Source: Pseudomonadota bacterium (lineage in GTDB: Bacteria; Pseudomonadota; Gammaproteobacteria; Burkholderiales; Burkholderiaceae_C). From it: 35,109 nt of DNA. The notes under the pieces were generated by a model, which was not told the DNA's origin, did not search any database, and saw only the letters and a list, made by a program, of their open reading frames with translations. Made by a program: the position numbers and the translations under genes. This document shows, one piece after another, positions 7,249-15,745 of this stretch (the stretch's first letter is position 1; each line of letters begins with the position of its first letter). The stretch spans positions 10,244 through 45,352 of the forward strand of contig JAVHYA010000034.1 of the NCBI GenBank assembly GCA_031119395.1, read 5' to 3'.

Positions 7249-9627
7249 ATGCAGAAGATCATTCGCCAGATTGCCACCGAACTGAAGGTGGGCGAGCACC
7301 AGGTGCAGGCCGCGACGGACCTGCTCGACGGGGGCGCCACGGTGCCCTTCATCGCGCGCTACCGCAAGGAGGCGACCGGTGGGCTGGACGATGCGCAGCT
7401 GCGCGAACTGGAAGTGCGCCTGACCTACCTGCGCGAGCTGGAAGACCGCCGCGGCGCCGTGCTCAAGGCCATCGACGAGCAGGGCAAGCTGACCGACGCG
7501 CTGCGCGTCGCGATCGCCACCGCGCCGACCAAGCAGGAGCTGGAGGACATCTACCTGCCTTTCAAGCAGAAGCGCCGCACCAAGGGCCAGATCGCCAGGG
7601 AGTTCGGCATCGAGCCGCTGGCCGACAGGCTGCTGGCCGACCCCACGCTGGACCCGGCCCTGGAGGCGCAGGCCTTCCTCAAGCCCGCGACGACGCTCGA
7701 CGACGGCAAGCCGGGCCCGGATTTCTCGACCGTGCCGGCCGTGCTCGACGGCGTGCGCGACATCCTCTCCGAGCGTTGGGCCGAAGACCCGGTGCTGGTG
7801 CAGTCGCTGCGCGAGTGGCTGTGGGCCGAGGGCCTGCTCAAGTCCTCGCTGGTGGCCGGCAAGGACGAGAACAACCCCGACGTCGCCAAGTTCCGCGACT
7901 ACTTCGACTACGACGAGCCGATCGGTCGGGTGCCTTCGCACCGTGCGCTGGCCGTGTTCCGCGGACGGCAACTGGAGATCCTCGATGCCAAGCTGGTGCT
8001 GCCGGTGGAAGCCGAACCGGGCAAGCCGACCGTCGCCGAGGGCCGCATCGCGCTGCACCTGGGCTGGAGCCACGCGGGCCGCAAGGCCGACGACCTGATC
8101 CGCAAGTGCATCGCCTGGACCTGGCGCGTGAAGCTCAGCCTCTCGAGCGAGCGCGACCTGTTCACGCGGCTGCGCGAGGAGGCCGAGAAGGTCGCCATCA
8201 AGGTCTTCGCCGACAACCTGCGCGACCTGCTGCTGGCCGCGCCGGCCGGCCCGCGGGTGGTGATGGGCCTGGACCCGGGCATCCGCACCGGCGTGAAGGT
8301 GGCGGTGGTCGATGCGACCGGCAAGCTGGTCGAGACGGCGACGGTGTTCCCGCACGAGCCGCGCAAGGACTGGGAAGGCTCGCTGCACACGCTGGGCAAG
8401 CTGTGCGCCAAGCACGGCGTGAACCTGATCGCCATCGGCAACGGCACCGCCAGCCGCGAGACCGACAAGCTGGCGGCCGACCTCATCAAGCTGCTGGCGA
8501 AGATGGCCGCCCAGGCGGGCGCGCCGGAGATGAAGGTCGAGAAGGTGGTGGTGAGCGAGGCCGGCGCGTCGGTGTATTCGGCCAGCGAGTTCGCCAGCCA
8601 GGAGATGCCCGACGTCGACGTCAGCCTGCGCGGCGCCGCCAGCATCGCGCGCCGCCTGCAGGACCCGCTGGCCGAACTGGTGAAGATCGACCCCAAGAGC
8701 ATCGGCGTGGGCCAGTACCAGCACGACGTCAACCAGAGCGAGCTGGCCCGCACGCTGGGCGCCGTGGTGGAGGACTGCGTGAACTCCGTCGGCGTGGACC
8801 TCAACACCGCCAGCGTGCCGCTGCTGTCGCGCGTCTCGGGCCTCACGCCCAGCGTGGCCAAGGCCGTGGTGCGCTGGCGCGAGGCCAATGGCGCCTTCGC
8901 CACCCGCAAGCAGTTGCTGGAAGTGAGCGGATTCGGCCCCAAGGCCTTCGAGCAGAGCGCGGGCTTTCTTCGCATCCGCGGCGGCGCCGACCCGCTGGAC
9001 ATGACCGGCGTGCACCCCGAGACCTACCCGCTGGTCGAGAAGATCATCCAGACCACCGGCAAGCCGGTGGCCGAGCTCATGGGCCGCGCCGAGATGCTGA
9101 AGACGCTCAAGCCCGAGCTCTTCGCCAACGAGAAGTTCGGCGTCATCACCGTCAAGGACATCCTCGGCGAACTCGAGAAGCCGGGCCGCGATCCGCGCCC
9201 GGACTTCAAGGTCGCGCGCTTCAACGAGGGCGTGGAGGACATCGCCGACCTGCAGGAAGGCATGATCCTCGAGGGCACGGTGAGCAACGTCGCCCAGTTC
9301 GGCGCCTTCGTCGACCTCGGCGTGCACCAGGACGGTCTGGTGCACGTGAGCCAGCTGAGCCACAAGTTCGTCAACGACGCGCGCGAGGTCGTCAAGACCG
9401 GCGACATCGTCAAGGTGAAGGTGATGGAGGTGGACGTGGCGCGCAAGCGCATCGGCCTGTCGATGAAGCTGGACGCCGCACCGGCCCGGCGCGACGGCCC
9501 GCGCGAGAACCGCTTCGAGGGGGCAGGGCGCGGTCAGCAGGGCCACGGCTCGCGCCGCGACAACTCGCCCCAGCCGGCGGGGCAGATGGCGAGCGCCTTC
9601 GCGAAGCTGCAGGGGCTGCGCAAGTAG
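7249..9627 (+). CDS. tex: Tex, RNA-binding transcription accessory protein
   Basis: This is a 792-residue homologue of Tex/YhgF (773 in E. coli), a nucleic-acid-binding protein linked to transcription, with roles in stress tolerance and virulence gene expression. Domains in order: Tex_N helical region including ATVPFIARYRKEATGGLDD (residues ~20-45), a YqgF/RNase H-like fold near residue 340 (VVMGLDPGIRTGVKVAVVD), helix-hairpin-helix motifs from ~515 (VDLNTASVPLLSRVSGL), and an S1 RNA-binding domain at ~670-740 (GTVSNVAQFGAFVDLGVHQD). A low-complexity basic tail rich in Arg/Gly/Gln follows. The start MQKIIRQIATEL matches family N-termini and has gaag upstream. An in-frame ATG at 7204 would add 15 residues. 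Confidence 0.95.
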   Translation: MQKIIRQIATELKVGEHQVQAATDLLDGGATVPFIARYRKEATGGLDDAQLRELEVRLTYLRELEDRRGAVLKAIDEQGKLTDALRVAIATAPTKQELEDIYLPFKQKRRTKGQIAREFGIEPLADRLLADPTLDPALEAQAFLKPATTLDDGKPGPDFSTVPAVLDGVRDILSERWAEDPVLVQSLREWLWAEGLLKSSLVAGKDENNPDVAKFRDYFDYDEPIGRVPSHRALAVFRGRQLEILDAKLVLPVEAEPGKPTVAEGRIALHLGWSHAGRKADDLIRKCIAWTWRVKLSLSSERDLFTRLREEAEKVAIKVFADNLRDLLLAAPAGPRVVMGLDPGIRTGVKVAVVDATGKLVETATVFPHEPRKDWEGSLHTLGKLCAKHGVNLIAIGNGTASRETDKLAADLIKLLAKMAAQAGAPEMKVEKVVVSEAGASVYSASEFASQEMPDVDVSLRGAASIARRLQDPLAELVKIDPKSIGVGQYQHDVNQSELARTLGAVVEDCVNSVGVDLNTASVPLLSRVSGLTPSVAKAVVRWREANGAFATRKQLLEVSGFGPKAFEQSAGFLRIRGGADPLDMTGVHPETYPLVEKIIQTTGKPVAELMGRAEMLKTLKPELFANEKFGVITVKDILGELEKPGRDPRPDFKVARFNEGVEDIADLQEGMILEGTVSNVAQFGAFVDLGVHQDGLVHVSQLSHKFVNDAREVVKTGDIVKVKVMEVDVARKRIGLSMKLDAAPARRDGPRENRFEGAGRGQQGHGSRRDNSPQPAGQMASAFAKLQGLRK

Positions 9628-9752
9628 GGCGACGATCGAACCTTGGCTGCCAGATCGGCAGGGATGTCGGGCGGCAGGCTCGTTCAAGCCGGCAGCGGCC
9701 GCTTCGTGTGCGCCAGCGCAGCGGGCACTGCTCTTGCACAATCCCGACCGCC

Positions 9753-10823
9753 ATGAAAGCCCTGCGCCTCTACGCCGGCCCCGCCGCCCGCGCCCACATC
9801 GCCGACCACGGCCTGTCGCCCGCCGACGTGCGGGTGATCCCCGGTGCGGCGGGCGGGCCCAAGGGGCTGATCCTCGGTCCGCTCGACCGCTTTCTCTTCG
9901 GCGAGTGGCTGCCGCAGTCGAGCCAGCCGGTGGACTTCGTCGGCGCGTCGATCGGGGCCTGGCGGCTCGCCACGGCCTGCCTGGACGACCCGGCCGAGGC
10001 CTTCGCGCGCTTCGAGCGCGACTACGTGCAGCAGCGCTTCGACACGCCCAGGGGCGGCCGACGGATGGGCGCGGCCGAGGTCAGCGCGAATTTCGCGCGC
10101 AGCCTCGAAGGCTTCTTCGGCGGCCGCATCGGCGAGGTGCTGGCGCACCCGCGCTACCGGCTGCACATCGTGACCGCCCGCGGGCGCCACATCCTGGGCC
10201 GCGAGGGCAGGGCGCGCACGGTGGCCGGCTACCTGGGCGCCTTCGCCAGCAACAGCCTGAGCCGCCGCAGCCTGGGCGCCTGGCTGGAGCGCTGCGTGTT
10301 CTCGACGCCGGGTTCGTCGCTGCCCTTCGACACCCTGGATTTCCGCACACGCCGCGTCGAGCTGGGGGAGGGCAACTTCCAGCCGGCGCTGCAGGCCTCG
10401 TGCTCGATTCCCTTCGTGCTGCAGGCCGTGCACGACATCCCCGGCGGTCCGCCCGGCGCCTACTGGGACGGCGGCATCACCGACTACCACCTGCACCTGA
10501 AGTACAGCAACCCCGACGGCATCGTGCTGTACCCGCACTTCCAGCAGGCGGTGGTGCCCGGCTGGCTCGACAAGGGCCTCAAGTGGCGGCACCGCGCCTC
10601 GCCCTTCCTCGACCGCATGGTGGTCGTCGCGCCCGACCCCGGCTGGGTGCGCACGCTGCCGCGCGGCAAGCTGCCCGACCGCACCGACTTCACCGGCTAT
10701 GCCGGCGACAGCGACGCGCGCATCGCCGCCTGGACCACCGCGGTGGGCGAGGCAGGGCGGCTGGCCGACGAGTGGGCCGAATGGCTGCGCCGGCCCGATC
10801 CGGCGGCGGTGCTGCCCCTGTAG
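9753..10823 (+). CDS. Patatin-like phospholipase family protein
   Basis: This 356-residue protein has the patatin fold signatures: an oxyanion-hole loop GAAGGPKG (residues 31-38), the nucleophile elbow GASIG with Ser66, and the catalytic DGG motif with Asp239 (YWDGGITDYH). These form the Ser-Asp dyad of patatin lipases, which hydrolyse acyl esters of phospholipids or neutral lipids. No signal peptide or membrane helix is visible, so it is probably cytosolic or peripheral. A -10-like cacaat at 9738-9743 lies ten bases before the ATG with no clear Shine-Dalgarno, suggesting a very short leader. It stands alone on the plus strand, convergent with the following membrane-protein gene. The substrate is unknown. 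Confidence 0.88.
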   Translation: MKALRLYAGPAARAHIADHGLSPADVRVIPGAAGGPKGLILGPLDRFLFGEWLPQSSQPVDFVGASIGAWRLATACLDDPAEAFARFERDYVQQRFDTPRGGRRMGAAEVSANFARSLEGFFGGRIGEVLAHPRYRLHIVTARGRHILGREGRARTVAGYLGAFASNSLSRRSLGAWLERCVFSTPGSSLPFDTLDFRTRRVELGEGNFQPALQASCSIPFVLQAVHDIPGGPPGAYWDGGITDYHLHLKYSNPDGIVLYPHFQQAVVPGWLDKGLKWRHRASPFLDRMVVVAPDPGWVRTLPRGKLPDRTDFTGYAGDSDARIAAWTTAVGEAGRLADEWAEWLRRPDPAAVLPL

Positions 10824-10836
10824 GGCGGCCGCCGTC

Positions 10837-11589
10837 CTAGGGCTTCAAGGCCAGCGGGACGGGAATGCGCAGGTCGCCGCCGGCATAGGGGTTGGTGTGG
10901 CGCGCCAGTTGCCAGAACACCAGGGTCAGCGCCAGGGCGAAGACGGCGAGGATCAGCCGTCCCGCAGGCGGCCGGTCCATGTGACAGACCGCCAGCGCCA
11001 CGGCGGCGAAGAAGGCCAGCATCAGCACGAGCGTCCACTGGCTGTTGTCGGTCGTGTCGGTCCCGATCAGGAGCCGGCGATCGCGGGCCTCCTGCAGCTC
11101 GCCGGTGGCGCGCATCCACTCGGCGGCCAGGGCCGGCCTCATGCCGCCGTCCGCGACGCCCATCAGACGCATCGCCTTCAACGCGGCCGTCGCGCGCGGA
11201 TCCGCGACCTGGTTGGCGTCCCGGCCCCATTCGGCGTCGGCGACGGCGGCGCGGTAGTCGTCCAGCAGCGCCGCGGCGGTGGGCTGCTGCGGCGCCGCCG
11301 ATTCGGCGAGCACCGAGAGCCGGTTGAACGCGAGGGCCTCCTTGAACGCGGCGTCCACCGCCTGGCGCTGCTGTGCCCACAGGTCCGCGGCCAGAAAGCC
11401 GAGCAGCAGCGCGAACAGCACCGTGACGATCTGGAACGCCGGCCCCACGGGAAGCAGCCGGGCATTCAGCAGATGGCGGCGGTGCAGCAGTTGCAGCACC
11501 CCGGCCGAGGCGGCGAAGAGGGCGAGGCCATAGGCGGCGCAGACGAGCAACTGCGCCCAGGCCGGAAGAAGGAAGACGTGGTCGAGCAT
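10837..11589 (-). CDS. DUF4239-like membrane protein
   Basis: This 250-residue integral membrane protein has two helices near the N-terminus (AQLLVCAAYGLALFAASAGVL and FQIVTVLFALLLGFLAADLW), a soluble helical domain of ~100 residues, and two helices near the C-terminus (LVLMLAFFAAVALAVCHM, LILAVFALALTLVFWQLA). The segment FALLLGFLAADLWAQQRQAVDAAFKEALAFNRL resembles the bestrophin-like DUF4239 family, where a helix is followed by alternating Gln/Ala-rich residues. Assignment is from this pattern only, with moderate confidence. Function is unknown; bestrophin-like proteins have been proposed as anion channels but that is not shown for this family. It is transcribed convergently with the patatin gene, 13 bases apart. 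Confidence 0.75.
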   Translation of the reverse strand: MLDHVFLLPAWAQLLVCAAYGLALFAASAGVLQLLHRRHLLNARLLPVGPAFQIVTVLFALLLGFLAADLWAQQRQAVDAAFKEALAFNRLSVLAESAAPQQPTAAALLDDYRAAVADAEWGRDANQVADPRATAALKAMRLMGVADGGMRPALAAEWMRATGELQEARDRRLLIGTDTTDNSQWTLVLMLAFFAAVALAVCHMDRPPAGRLILAVFALALTLVFWQLARHTNPYAGGDLRIPVPLALKP

Positions 11590-11717
11590 GGCGGTGAGCC
11601 GGTGCGCGACGGTGCACGCGGCGGGCCGGATCGTAGCCCGTCCGGTCTATGCGCTCGTGTGCCGACGCCGTGCCGCGGCGCCATACTGGCGACATTCACA
11701 CCTGGAGGAACCCACGC

Positions 11718-11939
11718 ATGAACGCCACCCGCATCGTCGGCCTTGTGCTCATCGTCGCCGGCATTGCCGCCCTGGGCCTGGGCGGCTTCAGCTTCACCAA
11801 GGAAACGCACCAGGCCAAGATCGGCCCGATCGAGCTCTCCGTGAAGGAGAAGGAAACCGTGAGCTTCCCGACCTGGGCCGGCGTGGCGGCGATCGTGGTG
11901 GGCGGCGCGCTGCTGGTGCTGGGCGGCAAGAAGGGCTGA
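11718..11939 (+). CDS. Small two-helix membrane protein
   Basis: This 73-residue protein starts at the ATG at 11718 behind a strong Shine-Dalgarno (ggagga, 11704-11709). It contains an N-terminal helix (IVGLVLIVAGIAALGLGGFSF), a ~25-residue charged loop (TKETHQAKIGPIELSVKEKETVSF) and a C-terminal helix (AGVAAIVVGGALLVLGGKKG) ending in two lysines. The loop with the IGPIE core recurs in short proteins I have seen across many proteobacteria as conserved hypotheticals; I know no function. A perfect 14-base-stem hairpin followed by tttt lies 26 bases after the stop and probably ends its transcript, so it is likely a single-gene unit. Confidence 0.8.
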   Translation: MNATRIVGLVLIVAGIAALGLGGFSFTKETHQAKIGPIELSVKEKETVSFPTWAGVAAIVVGGALLVLGGKKG

Positions 11940-11950
11940 GCACCCCGGTT

Positions 11951-12004
11951 GCTATCGAAACCATAGCTGCCGGCGCCCGAGGGACGGGCGCCGGCAGCCG
12001 TTTT
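11951..12004 (+). repeat. Intergenic palindromic repeat, copy 3, probably also a terminator
   Basis: It reads gctatcgaaaccatagc (11951-11967), then a perfect 14-base stem gctgccggcgcccg (11966-11979) and cgggcgccggcagc (11985-11998) with loop aggga, followed by cgtttt. It lies between the end of the 73-residue membrane protein and the end of the convergent lyase gene. The stem plus T run would work as an intrinsic terminator for the plus strand. Confidence 0.78.
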
Positions 12005-12026
12005 CGATCGGCGAGACGGGCGGCGC

Positions 12027-12902
12027 TCAGTCCGCCAGTTCGTAGTGCGCCTGGCGCTCCTCGAACGCCTTCCACCCGATGACGTCCTTGAACTGCGGCA
12101 TCGTGACCTGACCCGCGGGCAGACCGTCGACGTCGCCCGTGCGGCGCGCGGCGAGGGTCGCGAGGTTGGCCTGCAGCGCATGCACCGTGCTCATCAGCGT
12201 GACGATCGGGTAGGTGGCGAAGGCGGCCACCGATTCGATCTGCTCGCGGCTGAGCCTGGCCATCCACAGGCCCTGCATCAGTTGCAGCGACAGGCGCCGG
12301 CCCGACACCTCGCGCAGCTTGACCAGGTCGTCGTAGCCCTGGAAGGTGCGCGAGATCGGCTGGATCAGGTCGGCGCCCGCCTCGGCGTAGCGGGCCGCGC
12401 GGTCCAGCGCCTCCGACGGGTCGAGCACGTCCGTGCGCGCCACGATCAGGAAGTCCGGGTCCTGCCGCGCATCGACGGCGGCCTGGATGCGCGCCACCGC
12501 CTCCTTGATCGGCACCACCGGCATCACCGAGGCAGCGGCCGGGCAGCGCTTGGGGCTGATCTGGTCCTCGATCGAGATGGCGGCCACGCCGGTCTTCTCG
12601 AACTCGCGCACGGTGCGGGCCACGTTGATGACGTTGCCGTAGCCGGTGTCGGCGTCCGCGAAGATCGGCTTCTTCACGATGTTGGCGATGCGGTTCACCA
12701 CGGCGACGTTCTCGGTCAGCGTGTAGACCTCCATGTCGGGCTGTCCGAGCAGCGAGGCCGAGATGCCGAAGCCGGTGGTGAAGATGCCGTCGAAATCCGA
12801 CTGGTCGACCAGCAGGGCCGAGAGGGCGTCCTGCACGCCGGCCATCCAGAAAGTGGGGCCGTCGGTGATGCGTTGGCGAAGGGTCTGGCGCAAGGTGGGC
12901 AT
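12027..12902 (-). CDS. Isocitrate lyase/PEP mutase-family carbon-carbon lyase
   Basis: This 291-residue TIM-barrel enzyme belongs to the isocitrate lyase/phosphoenolpyruvate mutase superfamily, which includes methylisocitrate lyase, dimethylmalate lyase and oxaloacetate decarboxylase. The Mg-binding DADTGYGN motif covers residues 83-90, SIEDQ 110-114, and IVARTD follows later. The catalytic loop reads KRCPA (118-122): the Cys120 typical of the lyases is present, but the following Gly-His of KRCGH is Pro-Ala. Members cleave 2-hydroxy dicarboxylates or tricarboxylates to pyruvate or glyoxylate plus an acid. It is the last gene of the operon that begins with the aconitase-like pair, 28 bases after the binding-protein gene. 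Its substrate is probably the product of that pair; this is inference. Confidence 0.88.
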   Translation of the reverse strand: MPTLRQTLRQRITDGPTFWMAGVQDALSALLVDQSDFDGIFTTGFGISASLLGQPDMEVYTLTENVAVVNRIANIVKKPIFADADTGYGNVINVARTVREFEKTGVAAISIEDQISPKRCPAAASVMPVVPIKEAVARIQAAVDARQDPDFLIVARTDVLDPSEALDRAARYAEAGADLIQPISRTFQGYDDLVKLREVSGRRLSLQLMQGLWMARLSREQIESVAAFATYPIVTLMSTVHALQANLATLAARRTGDVDGLPAGQVTMPQFKDVIGWKAFEERQAHYELAD

Positions 12903-12930
12903 GGGGGTGGCTCCTGGTCGGTGGACGTGT

Positions 12931-14136
12931 TCAGCGCTTGACGGGGTCGATGTAACCGCCGAGCGCCACGAATTTCTGGCCCTGAAGTTCCATCAGCGCG
13001 ATGCCGGTCTGGCCGCGGCGCGCGTAGGGCCCGGCATTGACGGGCTGGAAGGTGATCTTGGGGCCGATCTTCTGGTCGAAGTCCTTCATGCCGTCCAGTG
13101 CCGCCGCGACCTTCGCGCGCGATGGCTCGGCGCCGGCGCGCTGCAGCGCCTCGACGGTCACGGCCGCCGCCGAATAGCCCATCAGCGCCATCGACGACGG
13201 TGCCGACTTGGGGTACAGCTTGGTGTAGCGCTGGAAGAAGGACTGGATCGCGGGGTTGTCGCCTTCCACGGCGTCGTAGTACGAGGCCACGTACAGCTTG
13301 GACTGGGTCTTGCCGAGGAGTTCGACGAACTTCGGGTCGTTCAGCCCGCCGGCGCCGAACACGGTGGGCTTCCAGCCCAGCTTCTCGGCACCGCGGAAGA
13401 ACTGCACCGCCTCCTGGCCGAGGGCATAGACGATCACCACGTCGGGCTCGGCCTGCTTGAGCTTGAAGACCTGCGAGGTGAGGTCGGTCGCGAAGCGCTC
13501 GAAGCTCTGCGCCTCGACCAGCTTCATGCCGTGCTTGTCCAGCTGCTTGACGGCCACGTCGTAGGCCGGCTTGCCCCAGCCGTCGTTCTGGTAGAGCATG
13601 GCCACCTTCTTGGCCTTGAGCGTGTTGACGGCGTAGTCGATGTACGAGGCCGTCTCGGTCGATTGCGGCGACGGCAGCACGTACAGCAGCTCGCGCGGTG
13701 GCGTGCTGGTGAGGTCCGAGATGCTCAGCGCGCCGATGGTGGGCACGTTCTTGGTCGAGCTGTACTCGTAGGCGCTGATGTTGGTCGCATGACCGATGTT
13801 GCCGACCATGGCCAGCACGTTGTCGCGTTCGACCAGCAGCTTGGCGTTGGCCACCGACTTCGCGGGCTTGAGCTCGTCGTCGTAGGTGATGAGCTTGAGC
13901 TTGCGGCCGTTCACGCCACCCTTTTCGTTGACCATGTCGAAGTAGGTGCGGATGCCTTCGTCGGCGGCCTTGCCCATGTAGGCCAGCGTGCCCGACATCG
14001 GCTGCGAGGAGCCGAGCACGATTTCCTTCTCGAGCACGCCCTCGGCCTTGTTCTCGAAGGCGGCGGCGGGCAGCGCGGCGGCAGCCAGTGCGAGTGCGGC
14101 ACTGGCCAGGACGGTACGGCGATGGATCAGGCTCAT
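12931..14136 (-). CDS. ABC transporter substrate-binding protein, LivK/HAAT type
   Basis: This is a 401-residue periplasmic type I binding protein. The N-terminus MSLIHRRTVLASAALALAAAALPAAA is a signal peptide with a twin-arginine-like RRTVLA motif ahead of a hydrophobic core and AXA cleavage site. The mature protein has the family landmarks IVLGSSQPMSGTLAYMGKA, INEKGG-like VNEKGGVNGRKLKLITYDDE, and MVGNIGHATN in place of the usual VG-x-x-xS segment. The fold binds branched-chain amino acids, amides, aromatic acids or other small carboxylates. It sits directly after the livF-like gene (45 bases) and before the lyase, so it should define what the Liv-type transporter of this operon imports. 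The ligand cannot be read from sequence. Confidence 0.92.
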   Translation of the reverse strand: MSLIHRRTVLASAALALAAAALPAAAFENKAEGVLEKEIVLGSSQPMSGTLAYMGKAADEGIRTYFDMVNEKGGVNGRKLKLITYDDELKPAKSVANAKLLVERDNVLAMVGNIGHATNISAYEYSSTKNVPTIGALSISDLTSTPPRELLYVLPSPQSTETASYIDYAVNTLKAKKVAMLYQNDGWGKPAYDVAVKQLDKHGMKLVEAQSFERFATDLTSQVFKLKQAEPDVVIVYALGQEAVQFFRGAEKLGWKPTVFGAGGLNDPKFVELLGKTQSKLYVASYYDAVEGDNPAIQSFFQRYTKLYPKSAPSSMALMGYSAAAVTVEALQRAGAEPSRAKVAAALDGMKDFDQKIGPKITFQPVNAGPYARRGQTGIALMELQGQKFVALGGYIDPVKR

Positions 14137-14181
14137 GGGTGTCTCCGTTCGTGGTGGGGTTGGAAAGCGGGGAAGGGCGGC

Positions 14182-14913
14182 TCAGCCGCCCAGGTAGGCA
14201 CGGCGCACGTCCTCGTTGCCGGCCAGTTCGGCGGCCGGGCCCTGCATCACGACGCGGCCGGTCTCGATGACGTAGCCCTCGTCGGAGATGTCCAGCGCGA
14301 TGTCCGCGTCCTGTTCGACGACGAGGAGCGTGAGCCGCTCGCGGTCGCGGATGTCGCGCAGCGTGGAGAAGATCGCGTCCTTGAGGATCGGCGCGACGCC
14401 CATCGACGGTTCGTCGAGCATCAGCAGGCGCGGCTTGGCGAGCAGGCCGCGGGCGATGGCGAGCATCTGCTGCTCGCCGCCCGACAGCGTGCCGGCGCGC
14501 GAGCCGATGCGCTCCTTCAACCGCGGGAAGTAGCCCAGCACGTGGTCCATGTGCTCGCGCACCTCGCTGGCCGGGCGGGTGTAGCCGCCGAGCATCAGGT
14601 TCTCGCGCACCGACAGCTGGGCGAACACCATGCGGCCCTGCGGCACGTGCACGATGCCGCGCCGCACCAGCGCCTCGGCCGGCACGTTGGCGATCGACTG
14701 GCCGTCGAACACGGCGGTGCCCTCGCTCACCGCCAGCAGGCCCGAGAGCGCACGCATCAGCGTGGTCTTGCCCGCGCCGTTGGCGCCCAGCACGCACACG
14801 ATGCTGGCCGCGCGCACCTCCAGGCTCACGCCGTGCAGGGCGCGGATCTTGCCGTAGCCGGCACCCAGCCGGTCGACGCGCAGCAGCGCGGGCGTGTCAG
14901 CGACGTTGGCCAC
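14182..14913 (-). CDS. ABC transporter ATP-binding protein, LivF type
   Basis: A 243-residue ATPase of the branched-chain amino acid (HAAT) transporter family. Walker A is GANGAGKT (~43-50), the Q-loop region VPQGRMVFAQLSVRENL, the signature LSGGEQQMLAIAR, Walker B LLMLDEPSMG, and the switch His is replaced in the usual LivF manner by VVEQDADIAL. The GTG start at 14913 overlaps the end of the livG-like gene by 17 bases, and it is followed by the binding-protein gene, giving a tightly packed minus-strand operon. It should pair with the LivG-like subunit to energise import. Confidence 0.92.
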   Translation of the reverse strand: MANVADTPALLRVDRLGAGYGKIRALHGVSLEVRAASIVCVLGANGAGKTTLMRALSGLLAVSEGTAVFDGQSIANVPAEALVRRGIVHVPQGRMVFAQLSVRENLMLGGYTRPASEVREHMDHVLGYFPRLKERIGSRAGTLSGGEQQMLAIARGLLAKPRLLMLDEPSMGVAPILKDAIFSTLRDIRDRERLTLLVVEQDADIALDISDEGYVIETGRVVMQGPAAELAGNEDVRRAYLGG

Positions 14914-15745
14914 TCTTGCCTCCTCCCAGGTATGCCTCGACGACGGCGGGGTGCGCCTCGATCTCGCGCGGCGTGCCCTGCGCGAGGAAGGCGCCGTTGT
15001 GCATCACGGTGATGGTGTCGGAGATCGACATCACCAGCGGCATGCTGTGCTCGATGAGCAGCAGCGTCGCGCCGGTGCTCGCCTGCAATTGCCGCAGCGT
15101 CTGGCCCAGCGCGTCGATCTCCCGGTTGTTCATGCCAGCGGCCGGCTCGTCCAGCAGCATCAGCACCGGCTCGAGCGCCATGGCGCGGGCCAGTTCGACC
15201 AATTTCTGCGTGCCGTAGGGCAGGTCGCGCACCAGCGTATGGGCGTGGGCACCCAGGCGCAGGCCCTCGAGGATGGCCGCGGTGCGTTCGCGCTCGGCGC
15301 GCTCTTCGCGCCGCTGCCGGGGCAGGCGCAGCAGCGCTTCGGCCAGCGTGGCGCGCATCGCCAGCGAGCGGGCGATGAGCACGTTGTCGAACACCGTGAG
15401 CTCCGAGAACAGCTCCAGGTTCTGGAAGGTGCGCGCGATGCCCAGGCGCGAGATCTGGTGCGCCTTCAGCCGCAGCAGGTCGTGCTCGCCGGCGGCATTT
15501 CGCAGCACCATGCGGCCCTGCTGCGGGGTGTAGAAGCGGCTGATGCAGTTGAGCATCGTCGTCTTCCCGGCGCCATTGGGGCCGATCAGCGCATGCACGG
15601 TGCCGGGCATGACGTCGAAGCCGACGTCCTGCACAGCGACGATGCCGCCGAAGCTCATGCGCACGTTGGCGACCGACAGCAGCGGCGCGGCGGCCGGGGC
15701 CGTGCGTGCCGTGGTGCCGGGGCTGGCCTGTTCGAGCACCCGCAT
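14897..15745 (-). CDS. ABC transporter ATP-binding protein, LivG type
   Basis: A 282-residue ATPase with Walker A GPNGAGKTT (residues ~55-63), a LivG-type segment GIARTFQNLELFSELTVFDN, the signature replaced by DLPYGTQKLVELARA as is usual in LivG, Walker B LMLLDEPAAGMN, and IEHSMPLVMSISD carrying the switch His. The first ~28 residues (VLEQASPGTTARTAPAAAP) are an unstructured extension. The ATG at 15745 shares its first base with the stop codon of the livM-like gene (tgatg). It forms the heterodimeric ATPase with the LivF-like protein. Confidence 0.92.
   Translation of the reverse strand: MRVLEQASPGTTARTAPAAAPLLSVANVRMSFGGIVAVQDVGFDVMPGTVHALIGPNGAGKTTMLNCISRFYTPQQGRMVLRNAAGEHDLLRLKAHQISRLGIARTFQNLELFSELTVFDNVLIARSLAMRATLAEALLRLPRQRREERAERERTAAILEGLRLGAHAHTLVRDLPYGTQKLVELARAMALEPVLMLLDEPAAGMNNREIDALGQTLRQLQASTGATLLLIEHSMPLVMSISDTITVMHNGAFLAQGTPREIEAHPAVVEAYLGGGKSGQRR

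Noticed and set aside
6688-9741. Very long minus-strand open frame (about 1000 codons) antisense to tex
   Set aside because: Only its last ~160 codons (the small membrane protein) look like a real protein; the rest is Ala/Arg/His-rich and mirrors the GC-skewed codons of tex, whose own sequence is fully conserved in motif order.
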